From: Rhodovulum sulfidophilum
Lineage (GTDB): Bacteria > Pseudomonadota > Alphaproteobacteria > Rhodobacterales > Rhodobacteraceae
Assembly: GCA_003241785.1 (NCBI GenBank)
Contig: QFPW01000016.1
Span: forward strand, 62,001-126,000
Length of the DNA stretch: 64,000 nt
Direction of reading: 5' to 3'
Shown piece after piece: positions 25,761-34,335 of this stretch; position 1 is the stretch's first letter, and the number at the start of each line of letters is the position of its first letter. The notes under the pieces were generated by a model that saw nothing but the letters and a program-made list of their open reading frames with translations, did no database searches and had not been told where the DNA came from. The position numbers and the translations under genes are program-made.

Positions 25761-26954
25761 ATGACCGAACTGAAATCAGCCTGCGACGCCGTGCTCCGGG
25801 CGGTGACCGGCGACGGCGCGCGCGTGCCGGGCGTGGTCGCGATGCTGACCGACCGCGACAGGACGCTCTACGCCGGCGCGGCGGGCGAACGGACGCTCGG
25901 CGGCGCGCCGATGACCGAGGACACCGTCTTCGCGATCTTCTCGACGACCAAGGCGATCACCGGCACCGTGGCGCTGCAATGCGTCGAGGACGGGCTGCTC
26001 GATCTCGACGCCCCGGCGAAGGACTACGCCCCGGCGATCGGGCGGCTCCGGGTGCTCGAGGGCTTCGACGTCGACGGCGCCCCGCGCCTGCGCGCGCCGA
26101 AGAGCGATGTCACCACCCGGCAGCTGCTCCTGCATGTCGGCGGCTTCGGCTATGACTTCTTCAACGCCGACTACCGCCGCATGGCGGAGGAGCACGGCCA
26201 GCCGAGCGTCGTCACCTGCTCGCGCGCCGCGATCGAGACGCCGCTCCTGTTCGATCCCGGCGAGAAATGGGAATACGGCAGCAACATCGACTGGGTCGGC
26301 CAGGTGGTCGAGGGCGTCCGCGGGCAGAGGCTCGGGACGGTGATGCGCGAGCGCGTCTTCGATCCGCTGGGGATGGCGGAGATCGGCTTCACCCGCACCC
26401 CGGCGATGAAGGCGCGCACCGCCGCGATCCACGCGCGCGACGCCGACGGCGGGCTGACCGCGCTCGACCTCGCCTTGCCCGACGCGCCGGAGATCGACAT
26501 GGGCGGTCACGGCCTCTACGCCACGATCGGCGACTACATGAAGTTCATCCGCATGTGGCTCAACGACGGCGCCGGGCCGAACGGCCGCGTGCTCCGGCCC
26601 GAGACCGTCGGCTGGGCGACGCGCAACGGGCTCGAGGCGCATCAGAAGGTCGGCATGCTGCCCGGCGTGATCGCAAGCCTCTCGAACGACGCCGAGTTCT
26701 TCCCCGGCCTCGCCAAGGGCTGGTCCTACACCTTCATGACGGTGGAGGAGGAAGCGCCGACCGGCCGGCCCGCCGGCGCGCTCGGCTGGGCGGGGCTCGC
26801 CAACTGCTACTACTGGATCGACCGCGAGAACGGCTTCGGCGGCTACTGGGCGACCCAGATCCTGCCCTTCGGCGATCCGGTCTCCTTCTCCGGCTATCTC
26901 GACTTCGAGACCGCCGCCTACCGCGCCCTGACCCGCGCCGAAGCCGCCGCCTGA
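25761..26954 (+). CDS. Serine hydrolase / esterase of the beta-lactamase (class C) family
   Basis: A 397-residue penicillin-binding-protein-like hydrolase with no signal peptide, so cytoplasmic. The catalytic SxxK is STTK in [17 protein letters not shown] (about residue 73). [10 protein letters not shown] supplies the YxN motif. [17 protein letters not shown] near the C-terminus corresponds to the third motif, with WAG in place of KTG/HxG, as in EstB-type esterases. [13 protein letters not shown] is the usual HTSG-like block. ATG 25761 follows GGAGG. Likely hydrolyses carboxylic esters rather than beta-lactams. It is flanked by two AraC regulators and close to a Baeyer-Villiger-type monooxygenase, which would make esters. 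Confidence 0.86.
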   Translation: MTELKSACDAVLRAVTGDGARVPGVVAMLTDRDRTLYAGAAGERTLGGAPMTEDTVFAIFSTTKAITGTVALQCVEDGLLDLDAPAKDYAPAIGRLRVLEGFDVDGAPRLRAPKSDVTTRQLLLHVGGFGYDFFNADYRRMAEEHGQPSVVTCSRAAIETPLLFDPGEKWEYGSNIDWVGQVVEGVRGQRLGTVMRERVFDPLGMAEIGFTRTPAMKARTAAIHARDADGGLTALDLALPDAPEIDMGGHGLYATIGDYMKFIRMWLNDGAGPNGRVLRPETVGWATRNGLEAHQKVGMLPGVIASLSNDAEFFPGLAKGWSYTFMTVEEEAPTGRPAGALGWAGLANCYYWIDRENGFGGYWATQILPFGDPVSFSGYLDFETAAYRALTRAEAAA

Positions 26955-27034
26955 CTCCTTCGCATCCCTTCGTTTTCGCAACCCCGCCGCGGGCTCCCCC
27001 GCGTCCGCGGCGGCGCATCAGGAAAGGAGCGGAG

Positions 27035-27919
27035 ATGACCGAGCTGGTTCCTCTCGAACGGTTGCCCGACTGGGTTCCCGGACGGATCCTGCTCGCCGGC
27101 GACGGGCTCGGCTGGCGGCACGTCGGCCTCCGGACCTACCAGTACGAGGGACAGGAGACGATCGTCCCCGGCATGCGCGACTACATGCTGGTCAGCTATT
27201 GTCGCGGCGCCACGCCGATGGGGCGGCGCTTCGACGGCCGCTGGCGGCGCGCGGAGCTCGGCCCCGGCGCCGCGTCGCTGCTGACCCGGGCGCAGCGCGC
27301 GCACTGGCACTGGCGCGAACAGATCGAGGTCACGCATCTCTATCTCGCGCCGGCGCTCGTCAACGCGGTCGCGAGCGAGGTTCTCGATTGCCACGTCTCC
27401 GAGGTGCGGCTCGAGGACGTGCTGCGCGCCGAGGATCCGGTCATCACCGCGACGGTCGCGGCGGTGGCCGACGAGGCGCGGGCCCGGGCGCTCGGCGGGC
27501 CGCTCTATGTCGAGGCGCTGGCGCGCGGGCTGATCGTGCATCTGCTGCGCCGCTACGCGGCGATCGAGCGGGCGGAGCACGATCCGCCGGCGGGCCTTTC
27601 GCCGGCCCGGCGCCGGGCGATCGTCGATTACGTCGAGGCCAATCTCGGCGAGGCGCTGACGCTCGAGGCGATGGCCGCCGAGCTCGGCCTCGGCCCCTGC
27701 GCCTTCGCCCGGGCGTTCCGGCGCGGCTTCGGCGTGCCGCCCCACGCCTATGTCATCGCCCGGCGGGTCGAACGGGCGCGGCGGATGCTGGTCGAGACCA
27801 CGCGGCCGATCAAGGCGATCGCCGCCGCCTGCGGTTTCGCCGATCAGGCGCACCTGACGCGCCTCTTCGCGCGCGAGCTCGGCACCACGCCGGGGGCGCT
27901 GCGCCGGTCCGTCCGGTAG
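27035..27919 (+). CDS. AraC-family transcriptional regulator
   Basis: A 294-residue regulator. The N-terminal part is a cupin-like sensing domain of the kind found in AraC proteins of the PobR/XylS-like groups (RTYQYEGQETIVPGMRDYMLVSY). The C-terminal double helix-turn-helix is clear: LTLEAMAAELGLGPCAFARAFRRGFGVPPHAYVIARRVERARRML, then IKAIAAACGFADQAHLTRLFARELGTTPGALRR. The ATG at 27035 has a strong AGGAAAGGAGCGGAG ribosome site. It is convergent with the monooxygenase gene across a palindrome. Confidence 0.9.
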   Translation: MTELVPLERLPDWVPGRILLAGDGLGWRHVGLRTYQYEGQETIVPGMRDYMLVSYCRGATPMGRRFDGRWRRAELGPGAASLLTRAQRAHWHWREQIEVTHLYLAPALVNAVASEVLDCHVSEVRLEDVLRAEDPVITATVAAVADEARARALGGPLYVEALARGLIVHLLRRYAAIERAEHDPPAGLSPARRRAIVDYVEANLGEALTLEAMAAELGLGPCAFARAFRRGFGVPPHAYVIARRVERARRMLVETTRPIKAIAAACGFADQAHLTRLFARELGTTPGALRRSVR

Positions 27920-27936
27920 GGCTCCGCCGTCATCGG

Positions 27937-27966
27937 GATCTCCCGCGCCGGCCGGCGCGGGAGATC
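27937..27966. terminator. Perfect 30-bp palindrome, bidirectional terminator
   Basis: Arms of 14 bp (27937-27950 and 27953-27966) around a GC loop; the whole 30 bp is its own reverse complement, starting and ending GATCTCCCGC. It sits between the convergent AraC and monooxygenase stops (27919 and 27975), as expected of a shared terminator. There is no T-run. Confidence 0.7.
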
Positions 27967-27974
27967 GGCTTCGC

Positions 27975-29624
27975 TCAGCTCAGGACGAAGCCCTCGTAGC
28001 CGCCCTCCGCGAGCTCCAGGCATTTCTGCCGGTAGGTCCCGACGCCGCCGGTGTAGGACAGCACCCGGCGCGGCTTGCCCGGCACGTTGGAGCCGACGTA
28101 CCAGGAGTTGGTCTTGGCGATCAGCGTCGCGTCGGCGGTCTCGTCATGGTGCCGGACCCAGGCTTCCTCGACCTCGGCCGAGGGCTCCATCACCGTCCTG
28201 TTTCCGGCCCGGAGCGCGCGGATCGCCTGGGTGATCCATTCGGTCTGCTGCTGCAGGCAGGTCGTCATGTTGCAGAGCGCCGCCGAGGGCGCGAGCGGCG
28301 CTCCGGTCAGGAACAGGTTCGGATAGCCGTGGATCTGCATGCCGTAGGCGGTGCGGATGTCGCGGCTCCAGTCGTCCCGCAGCGTCCGCCCGTCGCGGCC
28401 CCGGATGTCGATCCGCGTGAAGGCGCCCGAGCCCGCGTCGAAGCCGGTGGCGAGAATGATGACGTCGAGCGCGTGGAGGGTGCCGTCGGCGAGCCGGACG
28501 CCCTCCGGCACGATCTCGGCGATCGGGTTGTCCCTGACGCTGACCGCCCGGACGTTGTCGCGGTGGTAGACCTCGAGATACCGGGTCTCGAGCGGCACCC
28601 GGTGGGTTCCGAAGCCGTAATCGTCGGCCTTGGGCACCAGGAGGTCGATCAGCGCGGGGTCCCTGAGCCGGGCGCGCATCTTGCCGGCGACGAATTCCGA
28701 GACCTCGGCGCTGACCTCGGGGTCGAGGAAGATCTCGACGAATGAGGCGAGCCAGAGCTTCAGCGACCCGTCGGCGTGGATCTCCTCGAGCCGGGCGAGG
28801 CGCTCCTCCGGGCTGAGCTCGGCCCAGGTCCGGGTGAAGTCGTATTCGAAGCCGGTGAAGCTGCGCGGCAGGGTCTCGCGCAGCTCCTCGAACCGCGCCT
28901 TGTAGCCCGCCGCCTCATCGGGCCCGTATTTCGGGTTCTTCATCGGCAGCACGTATTGCGGCGTGCGCACGAAGACGGTGAGCTCGCCGACCTCCGGGGC
29001 GATGGTCTGGATCACCTGGATCCCGGTCGCGCCGATCCCGACGACGCCGACCCGCTTGCCCGAAAGGTCGAGCGCCTCGCGCGGCCAGCGGGCGGTATGG
29101 AAGATCCGGCCTGCGAAACTCTCCTGGCCGGGGAAGCGGTTCTCCAGCGGCGCCGACAGCATGCCGCAGCAGGCGATCAGGAACTGGGTGTCGAACGTGT
29201 CGCCCCGGTCGGTGCGCACCGTCCAGCGGCCGCGGGTCGGGTCGTATTCGGCCGAGGTCACCGTGGTCGAGAAGCGGATGTCGCGGCGCAGGTCGAGCCG
29301 GTCCGCGATATAGTGCATCCAGCGCTCGATCTCCGGCTGGCCGGGGAAGCGCTCGCTCCAGGTCCAGTCCTTGTAGAGCCGCTCGTCGAAGAGGTACTGG
29401 TAGATGTAGCTCTCGGAGTCGAATTTCGCGCCCGGGTAGCGGTTCCAGTACCAGGTGCCGCCGACATCGCCGGCGGCGTCGACCGCCAACACCTTCATCC
29501 CGTCGCCGCGCAACTGGTGCAGCTGGTAGAGACCGGCGACGCCGGCCCCGATCACCAGCGCGTCGAGCACCACCGGCTCGGTCCGCGCCGGCGCGCGATC
29601 GTCCTTCGGAAACCCTCCGTCCAT
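27975..29624 (-). CDS. Flavin-containing monooxygenase, Baeyer-Villiger type
   Basis: A 549-residue class B flavoprotein. First Rossmann motif LVIGAGVAGLYQLHQLR (FAD) near residue 26, DVGGTWYWNRYPGAKFDSESYIYQYLF typical of cyclohexanone-monooxygenase-like enzymes, the fingerprint FAGRIFHTARWP (FxGxxxHxxxW), and the second Rossmann motif GVVGIGATGIQVIQ for NADPH. The length matches cyclic-ketone BVMOs. It would convert ketones to esters or lactones using NADPH and O2. A serine-type ester hydrolase and two AraC regulators lie on the other side of the palindrome. Substrate not determined. Confidence 0.9.
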   Translation of the reverse strand: MDGGFPKDDRAPARTEPVVLDALVIGAGVAGLYQLHQLRGDGMKVLAVDAAGDVGGTWYWNRYPGAKFDSESYIYQYLFDERLYKDWTWSERFPGQPEIERWMHYIADRLDLRRDIRFSTTVTSAEYDPTRGRWTVRTDRGDTFDTQFLIACCGMLSAPLENRFPGQESFAGRIFHTARWPREALDLSGKRVGVVGIGATGIQVIQTIAPEVGELTVFVRTPQYVLPMKNPKYGPDEAAGYKARFEELRETLPRSFTGFEYDFTRTWAELSPEERLARLEEIHADGSLKLWLASFVEIFLDPEVSAEVSEFVAGKMRARLRDPALIDLLVPKADDYGFGTHRVPLETRYLEVYHRDNVRAVSVRDNPIAEIVPEGVRLADGTLHALDVIILATGFDAGSGAFTRIDIRGRDGRTLRDDWSRDIRTAYGMQIHGYPNLFLTGAPLAPSAALCNMTTCLQQQTEWITQAIRALRAGNRTVMEPSAEVEEAWVRHHDETADATLIAKTNSWYVGSNVPGKPRRVLSYTGGVGTYRQKCLELAEGGYEGFVLS

Positions 29625-30010
29625 TCGCCTTTATCCTCCCGTTTTTATGTCCGTTGCGCCCGCGGCCCGGAGGGCCACGGTGACGGAAGCCTACGCGCGC
29701 GGCGCGGCGGCGATCTTGGAGGATCCGGGCCGATCGTTTGAACGAAACGGGCGGCGCGTCCTCGGCCGCGCCGACGCGGCCGGTGCGTGGCCCCGCCGGC
29801 GGGCGGCGACGGCCGCCACGATCCCGCCGCCGGCGGGGGCTGGGGAGGCCCGGCCTCGGGGACCGATCGCCAACGACGCCGGGGGCGTCCCGGCCGGGGA
29901 GGAGATCACGCTCCGGGCCCGCGCCCGCGCCCTCGTGGCCGATGGCCTCGCCGCGCGACCGGACCCGGGCGAGGCGGGCAGGGCCGCGCGCGCCGCGCGG
30001 CCCCCCGGCG
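29625..30010. other. 386-bp intergenic stretch between the monooxygenase and the binding-protein gene
   Basis: Holds the upstream region of the monooxygenase and, at its right end, a hairpin for the preceding binding-protein gene. The rest is GC-rich with no convincing gene; open frames crossing it lack homology and ribosome sites. No clear promoter could be picked. Confidence 0.6.
29981..30003 (-). terminator. Hairpin after the sugar-type binding-protein gene
   Basis: GGGCCGCGCG (29981-29990), loop CGC, CGCGCGGCCC (29994-30003): a perfect 10-bp stem 7 bp past the stop (30011) of the minus-strand gene. No T-run follows, but the stem is very stable. Confidence 0.65.
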
Positions 30011-30952
30011 TCACTGATAGTTCTTGTAATTGTCGACGGTGACGAGCTCGAAGGGCACATAGACCGCGTTCGGCACGTCCTTGCCCGCGATGAGATCGAG
30101 GATCGCATCGACCGCGCCCGCGCCCTGGCCCGGCGCGCTCTGGTAGACGGTGAACCTGAGGTCGCCCGCGGCGATCGAGGCCAGGGCGTCGGGGGTCGCG
30201 TCGACCCCCGCGACGACCACCGTCGAGAGATCGACTCCCGCGCTCTTCAGCGCCTGGACCGCGCCGAGCGCCATCTCGTCGTTGTTCGCAAGCACGGCGT
30301 CGAACGCGACGCCCGAGGACAGCCAGTTCGTCATCAGGTCGACCGCCTGGGTGCGCTGCCAGGTCGCGGTCTGCTCGTCCGCGACCTTGATGAAGGAACA
30401 GTCGGCCGTCGCCAGCACGTCCTTCACGCCCTGCGTCCGGAGCCGGGTGGCCTGGTTCGACAGGTCGCCGAGCATGATGAGCACGTTCGCCTCGGGCTTG
30501 CCCGAAGCCTTCAAAAGCCGGCAGGCCTCCTTGCCCTGGATCTCGCCGGCCTCGATCTCCTTCGAGCCGACGAAGGCCTGGTTGTCGGGAAGGCTGTCGA
30601 GATTGGCGGGCAGGTTGTTCACATAGACGAGCGGGATGCCCGCCGCCGAGACCGTGGCGGTCATGGCCGGCGTCGAATCGCTGTCGACGGGAGCGACGAT
30701 CAGACCCGCGAGCCCGGAGGCGGTGAAGTTCTCGATCTGGCTCAGCTGCCGCCCGACGTCGCGCTGCGCGTCCTCGAACTGCAGCGAGGCGCTCTTCTCC
30801 TCGGCGCGCTTGGTCATGGCCTCGCGCAGGAGCGTCAGGAAGTTGTCATCGAAATTCGACACGGCGACGCCGATTTCCTGCGCGGCGGCGGGGCCGGTCA
30901 GCGCCGCGGCGAGCGCGGCCGAGACGAGCAGGCGGTGAAATCCCAGAGTCAT
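30011..30952 (-). CDS. Orphan sugar-type ABC substrate-binding protein (RbsB-like, PBP1)
   Basis: A 313-residue periplasmic binding protein. Signal peptide MTLGFHRLLVSAALAAALTGPAAA (cleavage about residue 24), then EIGVAVSNFDDNFLTLLREAM, the start typical of ribose/xylose-type proteins. LAGLIVAPVDSDSTPAM, GIPLVYVNNLP, VLANNDEMALGAVQAL and VVVAGVDATPDAL are the hinge and ligand-site blocks of the family. No permease or ATPase gene is adjacent, so it may share a transporter encoded elsewhere or act as a chemoreceptor ligand binder. It lies downstream of the porin gene on the same strand, separated by about 300 bp. Confidence 0.86.
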   Translation of the reverse strand: MTLGFHRLLVSAALAAALTGPAAAQEIGVAVSNFDDNFLTLLREAMTKRAEEKSASLQFEDAQRDVGRQLSQIENFTASGLAGLIVAPVDSDSTPAMTATVSAAGIPLVYVNNLPANLDSLPDNQAFVGSKEIEAGEIQGKEACRLLKASGKPEANVLIMLGDLSNQATRLRTQGVKDVLATADCSFIKVADEQTATWQRTQAVDLMTNWLSSGVAFDAVLANNDEMALGAVQALKSAGVDLSTVVVAGVDATPDALASIAAGDLRFTVYQSAPGQGAGAVDAILDLIAGKDVPNAVYVPFELVTVDNYKNYQ

Positions 30953-31256
30953 CGGTTTCCTCCCAGGGGTGTTCTCACGAGGCGGTTTCGGCCGCGCGGA
31001 GCTGTTTGTTGAGCGCCGGCGCGCGAGATGCCGTCCGCCTGATGCGGGGCGTCGACGCCCCTCCCTCTGGATAGCACCGTTGTCCCGCCGCCGGATAGCG
31101 GCTAGCGGGCGGCCTGTCGCCCCGATCCGCGGCGGCGGCGCGAGGCCGCCTCCGCCACCAGGGGCGGCCGCCTTGTATTTCATGGGCTTGGGAGGGCGGG
31201 CATGGGCGCCACCCATCCGCCCGGAAGCGCGGACGGATGGTCCCGGGCGCCGCGCG
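30953..31256. other. 304-bp intergenic stretch between porin and binding-protein genes
   Basis: Contains the upstream region of the binding-protein gene and a hairpin just after the porin stop. GC-rich, with no ORF that I would call a gene. The GGGAGGAAACCG just before the binding-protein start is a good ribosome site. Confidence 0.6.
31205..31251 (-). terminator. Interrupted hairpin after the porin gene
   Basis: GGCGCC (31205-31210) pairs with GGCGCC (31246-31251), and CCATCCG (31213-31219) with CGGATGG (31234-31240), making a two-part stem 6 bp past the porin stop on the minus strand. No T-run. Confidence 0.5.
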
Positions 31257-32549
31257 TCAGAAGGTGACGCGCATCCGGAGGCTGCCGACCCACATGCTGT
31301 CGACGCCGGGATTGAGGGTCGGGTCGGCGATGTACTGGACGTCCGGGGTGATCGCGAGATTCGGCGTCAGGTGATAGCGGTAGAACGCCTCCGCCGTGTA
31401 CTGGTCGTCGAGCATGTCGTTCGCCGGCGCGGCCCAGCCAACGCCGACGCCGAGGAGATCCGAATATTCCGCCGAGGGACGCCAGCCGATGCCGCCCGTC
31501 AGGTTGCGCTCGATCGCCCAGCCATCGGACCAGCCGCCGCGCAGGAACCACATCAGATCGTCGCCATAGGGCATGTTCGCGTTGAAGGCGATGCCATGCG
31601 CCTTGGGCGCGTTGAGCGGCGGCGCGTCTTCCTGCGCGTCCTTGTGCCAGAAGGTCAGGCTGAGGTTCGCCGGATCCATCGGCCCGCGCGCGTGGATCGG
31701 CGCGCCGGAGCGGGCGAGGGCGGTCCAGCCGAGCTCCAGATGCGTGAAGAACTCGCCATCGTGGAAGAAGCTGTCGGCGGTCGAGCCGGTGTCGTCGCTG
31801 TTGGGCGTGTAGATGCCCGCCTTCGCGTAGAGGCCGAGCTCGGTCGGATAGACCGCCGCCACCGCGCCGAAGCCGCGCAGCGGCGAGACGATGGTCGGGC
31901 TCGTCGAGAAGGTCTGGTTCAGGAACTGCCGGTTGTCGTCGAAGAACGGATAGGGATTGATGAAGTTCGGCGCGAAGATCTTGCCGATCGTGTACTGGAC
32001 ACGGTTATCGAGCAGGTTCTGCCGGATGTAGAACTGGGTGATCCCGAGGTCGAAGTCGCCCCAGGTCGCCGCCGTCGGCATCAGCGAGCCCGCCGCGAGA
32101 CCCGCCTGGAGCGGCGGGCGGTCGGTACCCATCGGCCCCCGGTCCTCGATGACGAGATCGAGGCTGAGCGCGTCCGGCGTGCCGCGGAACAGCATCTCGC
32201 GCGAGAAGTTGAGCGTGAACTTCTGGCCGACGGCGTTGTGCTGGCCCGAGGCCGGGTCGGAATAGCTTTGCCAGAGCACGCCCCAGGAGCCGCCGAAGGT
32301 GATCCCGGTGCTGTCGAGCACCTTTCCCTTGAAGTCCTGCCACGGCCCGAGGACCCCCTCGAAGCGGAAGCGCCCGGAATGCGGCGCCTCGTCCTCGGCG
32401 AGATCGCCGTTGCCGCTCAGCGTCCCGTCGAGGAGCAGCGGATACGCCTCCGCCTCGGTTTCCGGCGCGGTTTCCGGCGCGGCGTCCTGCGCGGAAGCCG
32501 CCCCGGCGAGAAGCGCGAGACCGGCGAGGGAGAGCAGCGGCGCCCTCAC
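31257..32549 (-). CDS. OprB-like carbohydrate porin
   Basis: A 430-residue outer-membrane protein. GTG start (complement of 32547-32549), overlapping the stop of the upstream gene, so translationally coupled. Signal peptide VRAPLLSLAGLALLAGAASA. After an acidic N-terminal stretch, the barrel begins FRFEGVLGPWQDFKGKVLDSTGI and shows OprB-type blocks (FTLNFSREMLF, GITQFYIRQNLLDNRVQYTIGK, NFINPYPFFDDNRQFLNQTF). The C-terminus RMRVTF ends in Phe, as expected for BAM-inserted porins. It would admit sugars or other small polar solutes. Confidence 0.85.
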   Translation of the reverse strand: MRAPLLSLAGLALLAGAASAQDAAPETAPETEAEAYPLLLDGTLSGNGDLAEDEAPHSGRFRFEGVLGPWQDFKGKVLDSTGITFGGSWGVLWQSYSDPASGQHNAVGQKFTLNFSREMLFRGTPDALSLDLVIEDRGPMGTDRPPLQAGLAAGSLMPTAATWGDFDLGITQFYIRQNLLDNRVQYTIGKIFAPNFINPYPFFDDNRQFLNQTFSTSPTIVSPLRGFGAVAAVYPTELGLYAKAGIYTPNSDDTGSTADSFFHDGEFFTHLELGWTALARSGAPIHARGPMDPANLSLTFWHKDAQEDAPPLNAPKAHGIAFNANMPYGDDLMWFLRGGWSDGWAIERNLTGGIGWRPSAEYSDLLGVGVGWAAPANDMLDDQYTAEAFYRYHLTPNLAITPDVQYIADPTLNPGVDSMWVGSLRMRVTF

Positions 32550-34192
32550 AGCCGGTCCTTCCAGACGGGCAGGTCGGAGCCGCGCACCGTGAGGAGCGGC
32601 TCCTGCCACTTGCCCGGCGTCTTCGCGAGCTTGGCCATCGGCGCGAGCCGGCTGACCCGGCCATAGGGGGAGTCGAAGGCGATCGTCTCGGGCGCGATCA
32701 TCCGGTTGGTCTCTCCGGGCGTGAAATCGGTCGAGCCGAAGATGCCGAGGCTCGCGTACCACATCGCCGCGCGGGCGAGGTTGACGTGGACGTGGTAGCT
32801 GCCGCCTTCCGCGGCGCGGCGGCGCAGCGCGGCGATGACGCCCGCGCCGCCGAGATAGCCCGCGATATAGTCGTTCATGACCAGGGTCGGCGGGAAGGCC
32901 GGGAGCGGCCCGTCGCCCTCGGGGTCGGCGAAGGCTCCGCCGAAGTCCGGATAGCCGCCGGACCCCTCGGTGATGGTGAAGCCGGTGGTCGATACCGCCT
33001 CCATGTCGAAGGTCCGCACCATCTTCCAGGGCCCGTCCCAGCTGTAGCCGCGTACCGTGAGATAGACGACGCCCTTGGGCCGCGCCGCCACCACCTCGTC
33101 GATGCCGAAGCCGAGCCGCTCGATGCCGCGGCCGCTGAAGCCATCGATGAACACGTCCGCGTCCGGCAGGAGCGCCGCGAGCGCCGCGTTCTGGTCCGGC
33201 CGGTTGAGGTCGAGGTTGGCGGAGCGCATGCCGATGTTGACGTCGGTCCAGACCACCTCGTGCTCGAACGACTGCTCGCGCATGATGTGCAGCACCTCGG
33301 CGCCGTATTCCGACAGGGTCCGCGCCGCCGTCGATCCGGCGATCACATGCGTGAGCGAAAGCGCCTTGATGCCCGAGAGCGGCTGCGTCGGATCGGCCGT
33401 CCAGGGCACCGGCGCCCCGTCCGCGACCTTGCGGATCTCGATGAGGTCGGTGCCGGCGAGATGGGCGCCCTCGGGATGGGCCAGCCATTCGGCGGTGGTC
33501 CGGTGCATGACGCCGACCACGCCCGCCTCGAACATCGCCGCCTCGAGCTCCTCGCCGTTCCAGGTCGCGACCGAGGCCGCGATCGCCTCGCGCGTGGGCG
33601 GGCAGTCGAGCAGCTTCAGCGCGCGGCTGAGCAGATGCGGATAGACCGCCGTGATGTTCATGAACCGGCCGTCCTTGGTGCGGAACGGCACGAAGGAGAA
33701 CGGATTCCCGAGCCCGACCGGCGCCTGGTAGAGGTTGCCGTTGATCGTCGGCGTGAAGGTGAACCCCGTGGCAACCGGATCGTCGGGCGCCACCGCGCCG
33801 AGCGCGAGACGCGTCTGCATGATCGGCGTCATCAGCGGGTTGACGTTGTAGACCGCCTCGCGGAGGTCGATGCTCACGTCCTGTCCCTCGCCGGTCCGGT
33901 CCTTCCAGATCGCCGCCGCGCCGACCGCCGCCGCCATCGCCGGCAGCGCCATCGAGGCGCCGATGCGGAAGTGGCTGCGCAGGATCGGGTCTTCGCCGGT
34001 GAAGGTGACGGCGCCGCCGCCGTCCTCCGCCGCGCCGCCGATATCGGCCATGAAGGCGGCGAAGGCCGCGTCGATGTCGAAGGCCGCGCCCGGCTCCTGG
34101 GCCCGCGCCCGCCCGGCCAGGCCGCCGGCGAGGGCGGACCCCAGCGCGGCGGCGCCGGTCGTCATCAGCATGTCCCGGCGAGTGAGCTCCAT
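32546..34192 (-). CDS. Tat-exported CaiB/BaiF-like protein with reordered halves
   Basis: A 548-residue relative of family III CoA-transferases with two oddities. First, residues 1-31 form a twin-arginine signal (TRRDMLMTTGAAALGSALAGG, cleavage near ARA), so the protein is predicted to be periplasmic. Second, the order of the fold is reversed. Residues about 70-290 match the C-terminal part of CaiB proteins (TGEGQDVSIDL, FRTKDGRFMNITAVYP). Residues about 300-490 then match the N-terminal part (GIKALSLTHVIAGSTAARTLSEYGAEVLHI). The catalytic Asp of the family aligns with Glu (SIDLREAVYN, about residue 112) and, in the repeated segment, with Arg (NLARAAMW, about 474). Coupled to the porin gene by GTGA overlap. 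The usual CoA-transfer activity is doubtful. Confidence 0.75.
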   Translation of the reverse strand: MELTRRDMLMTTGAAALGSALAGGLAGRARAQEPGAAFDIDAAFAAFMADIGGAAEDGGGAVTFTGEDPILRSHFRIGASMALPAMAAAVGAAAIWKDRTGEGQDVSIDLREAVYNVNPLMTPIMQTRLALGAVAPDDPVATGFTFTPTINGNLYQAPVGLGNPFSFVPFRTKDGRFMNITAVYPHLLSRALKLLDCPPTREAIAASVATWNGEELEAAMFEAGVVGVMHRTTAEWLAHPEGAHLAGTDLIEIRKVADGAPVPWTADPTQPLSGIKALSLTHVIAGSTAARTLSEYGAEVLHIMREQSFEHEVVWTDVNIGMRSANLDLNRPDQNAALAALLPDADVFIDGFSGRGIERLGFGIDEVVAARPKGVVYLTVRGYSWDGPWKMVRTFDMEAVSTTGFTITEGSGGYPDFGGAFADPEGDGPLPAFPPTLVMNDYIAGYLGGAGVIAALRRRAAEGGSYHVHVNLARAAMWYASLGIFGSTDFTPGETNRMIAPETIAFDSPYGRVSRLAPMAKLAKTPGKWQEPLLTVRGSDLPVWKDRL

Positions 34193-34335
34193 GGGGTTTT
34201 TCCTTTTACCCGTCCCGGTTTCGCGCGCATTACTTGCATGCCGGCGCGCCACTTACCATCGGCCATGTAACGGGGGGCAAACAATTTGATGGCAACCCGG
34301 GCGCCGCGACGTTTCCCGCCGGGAAGGGCGGCCTT

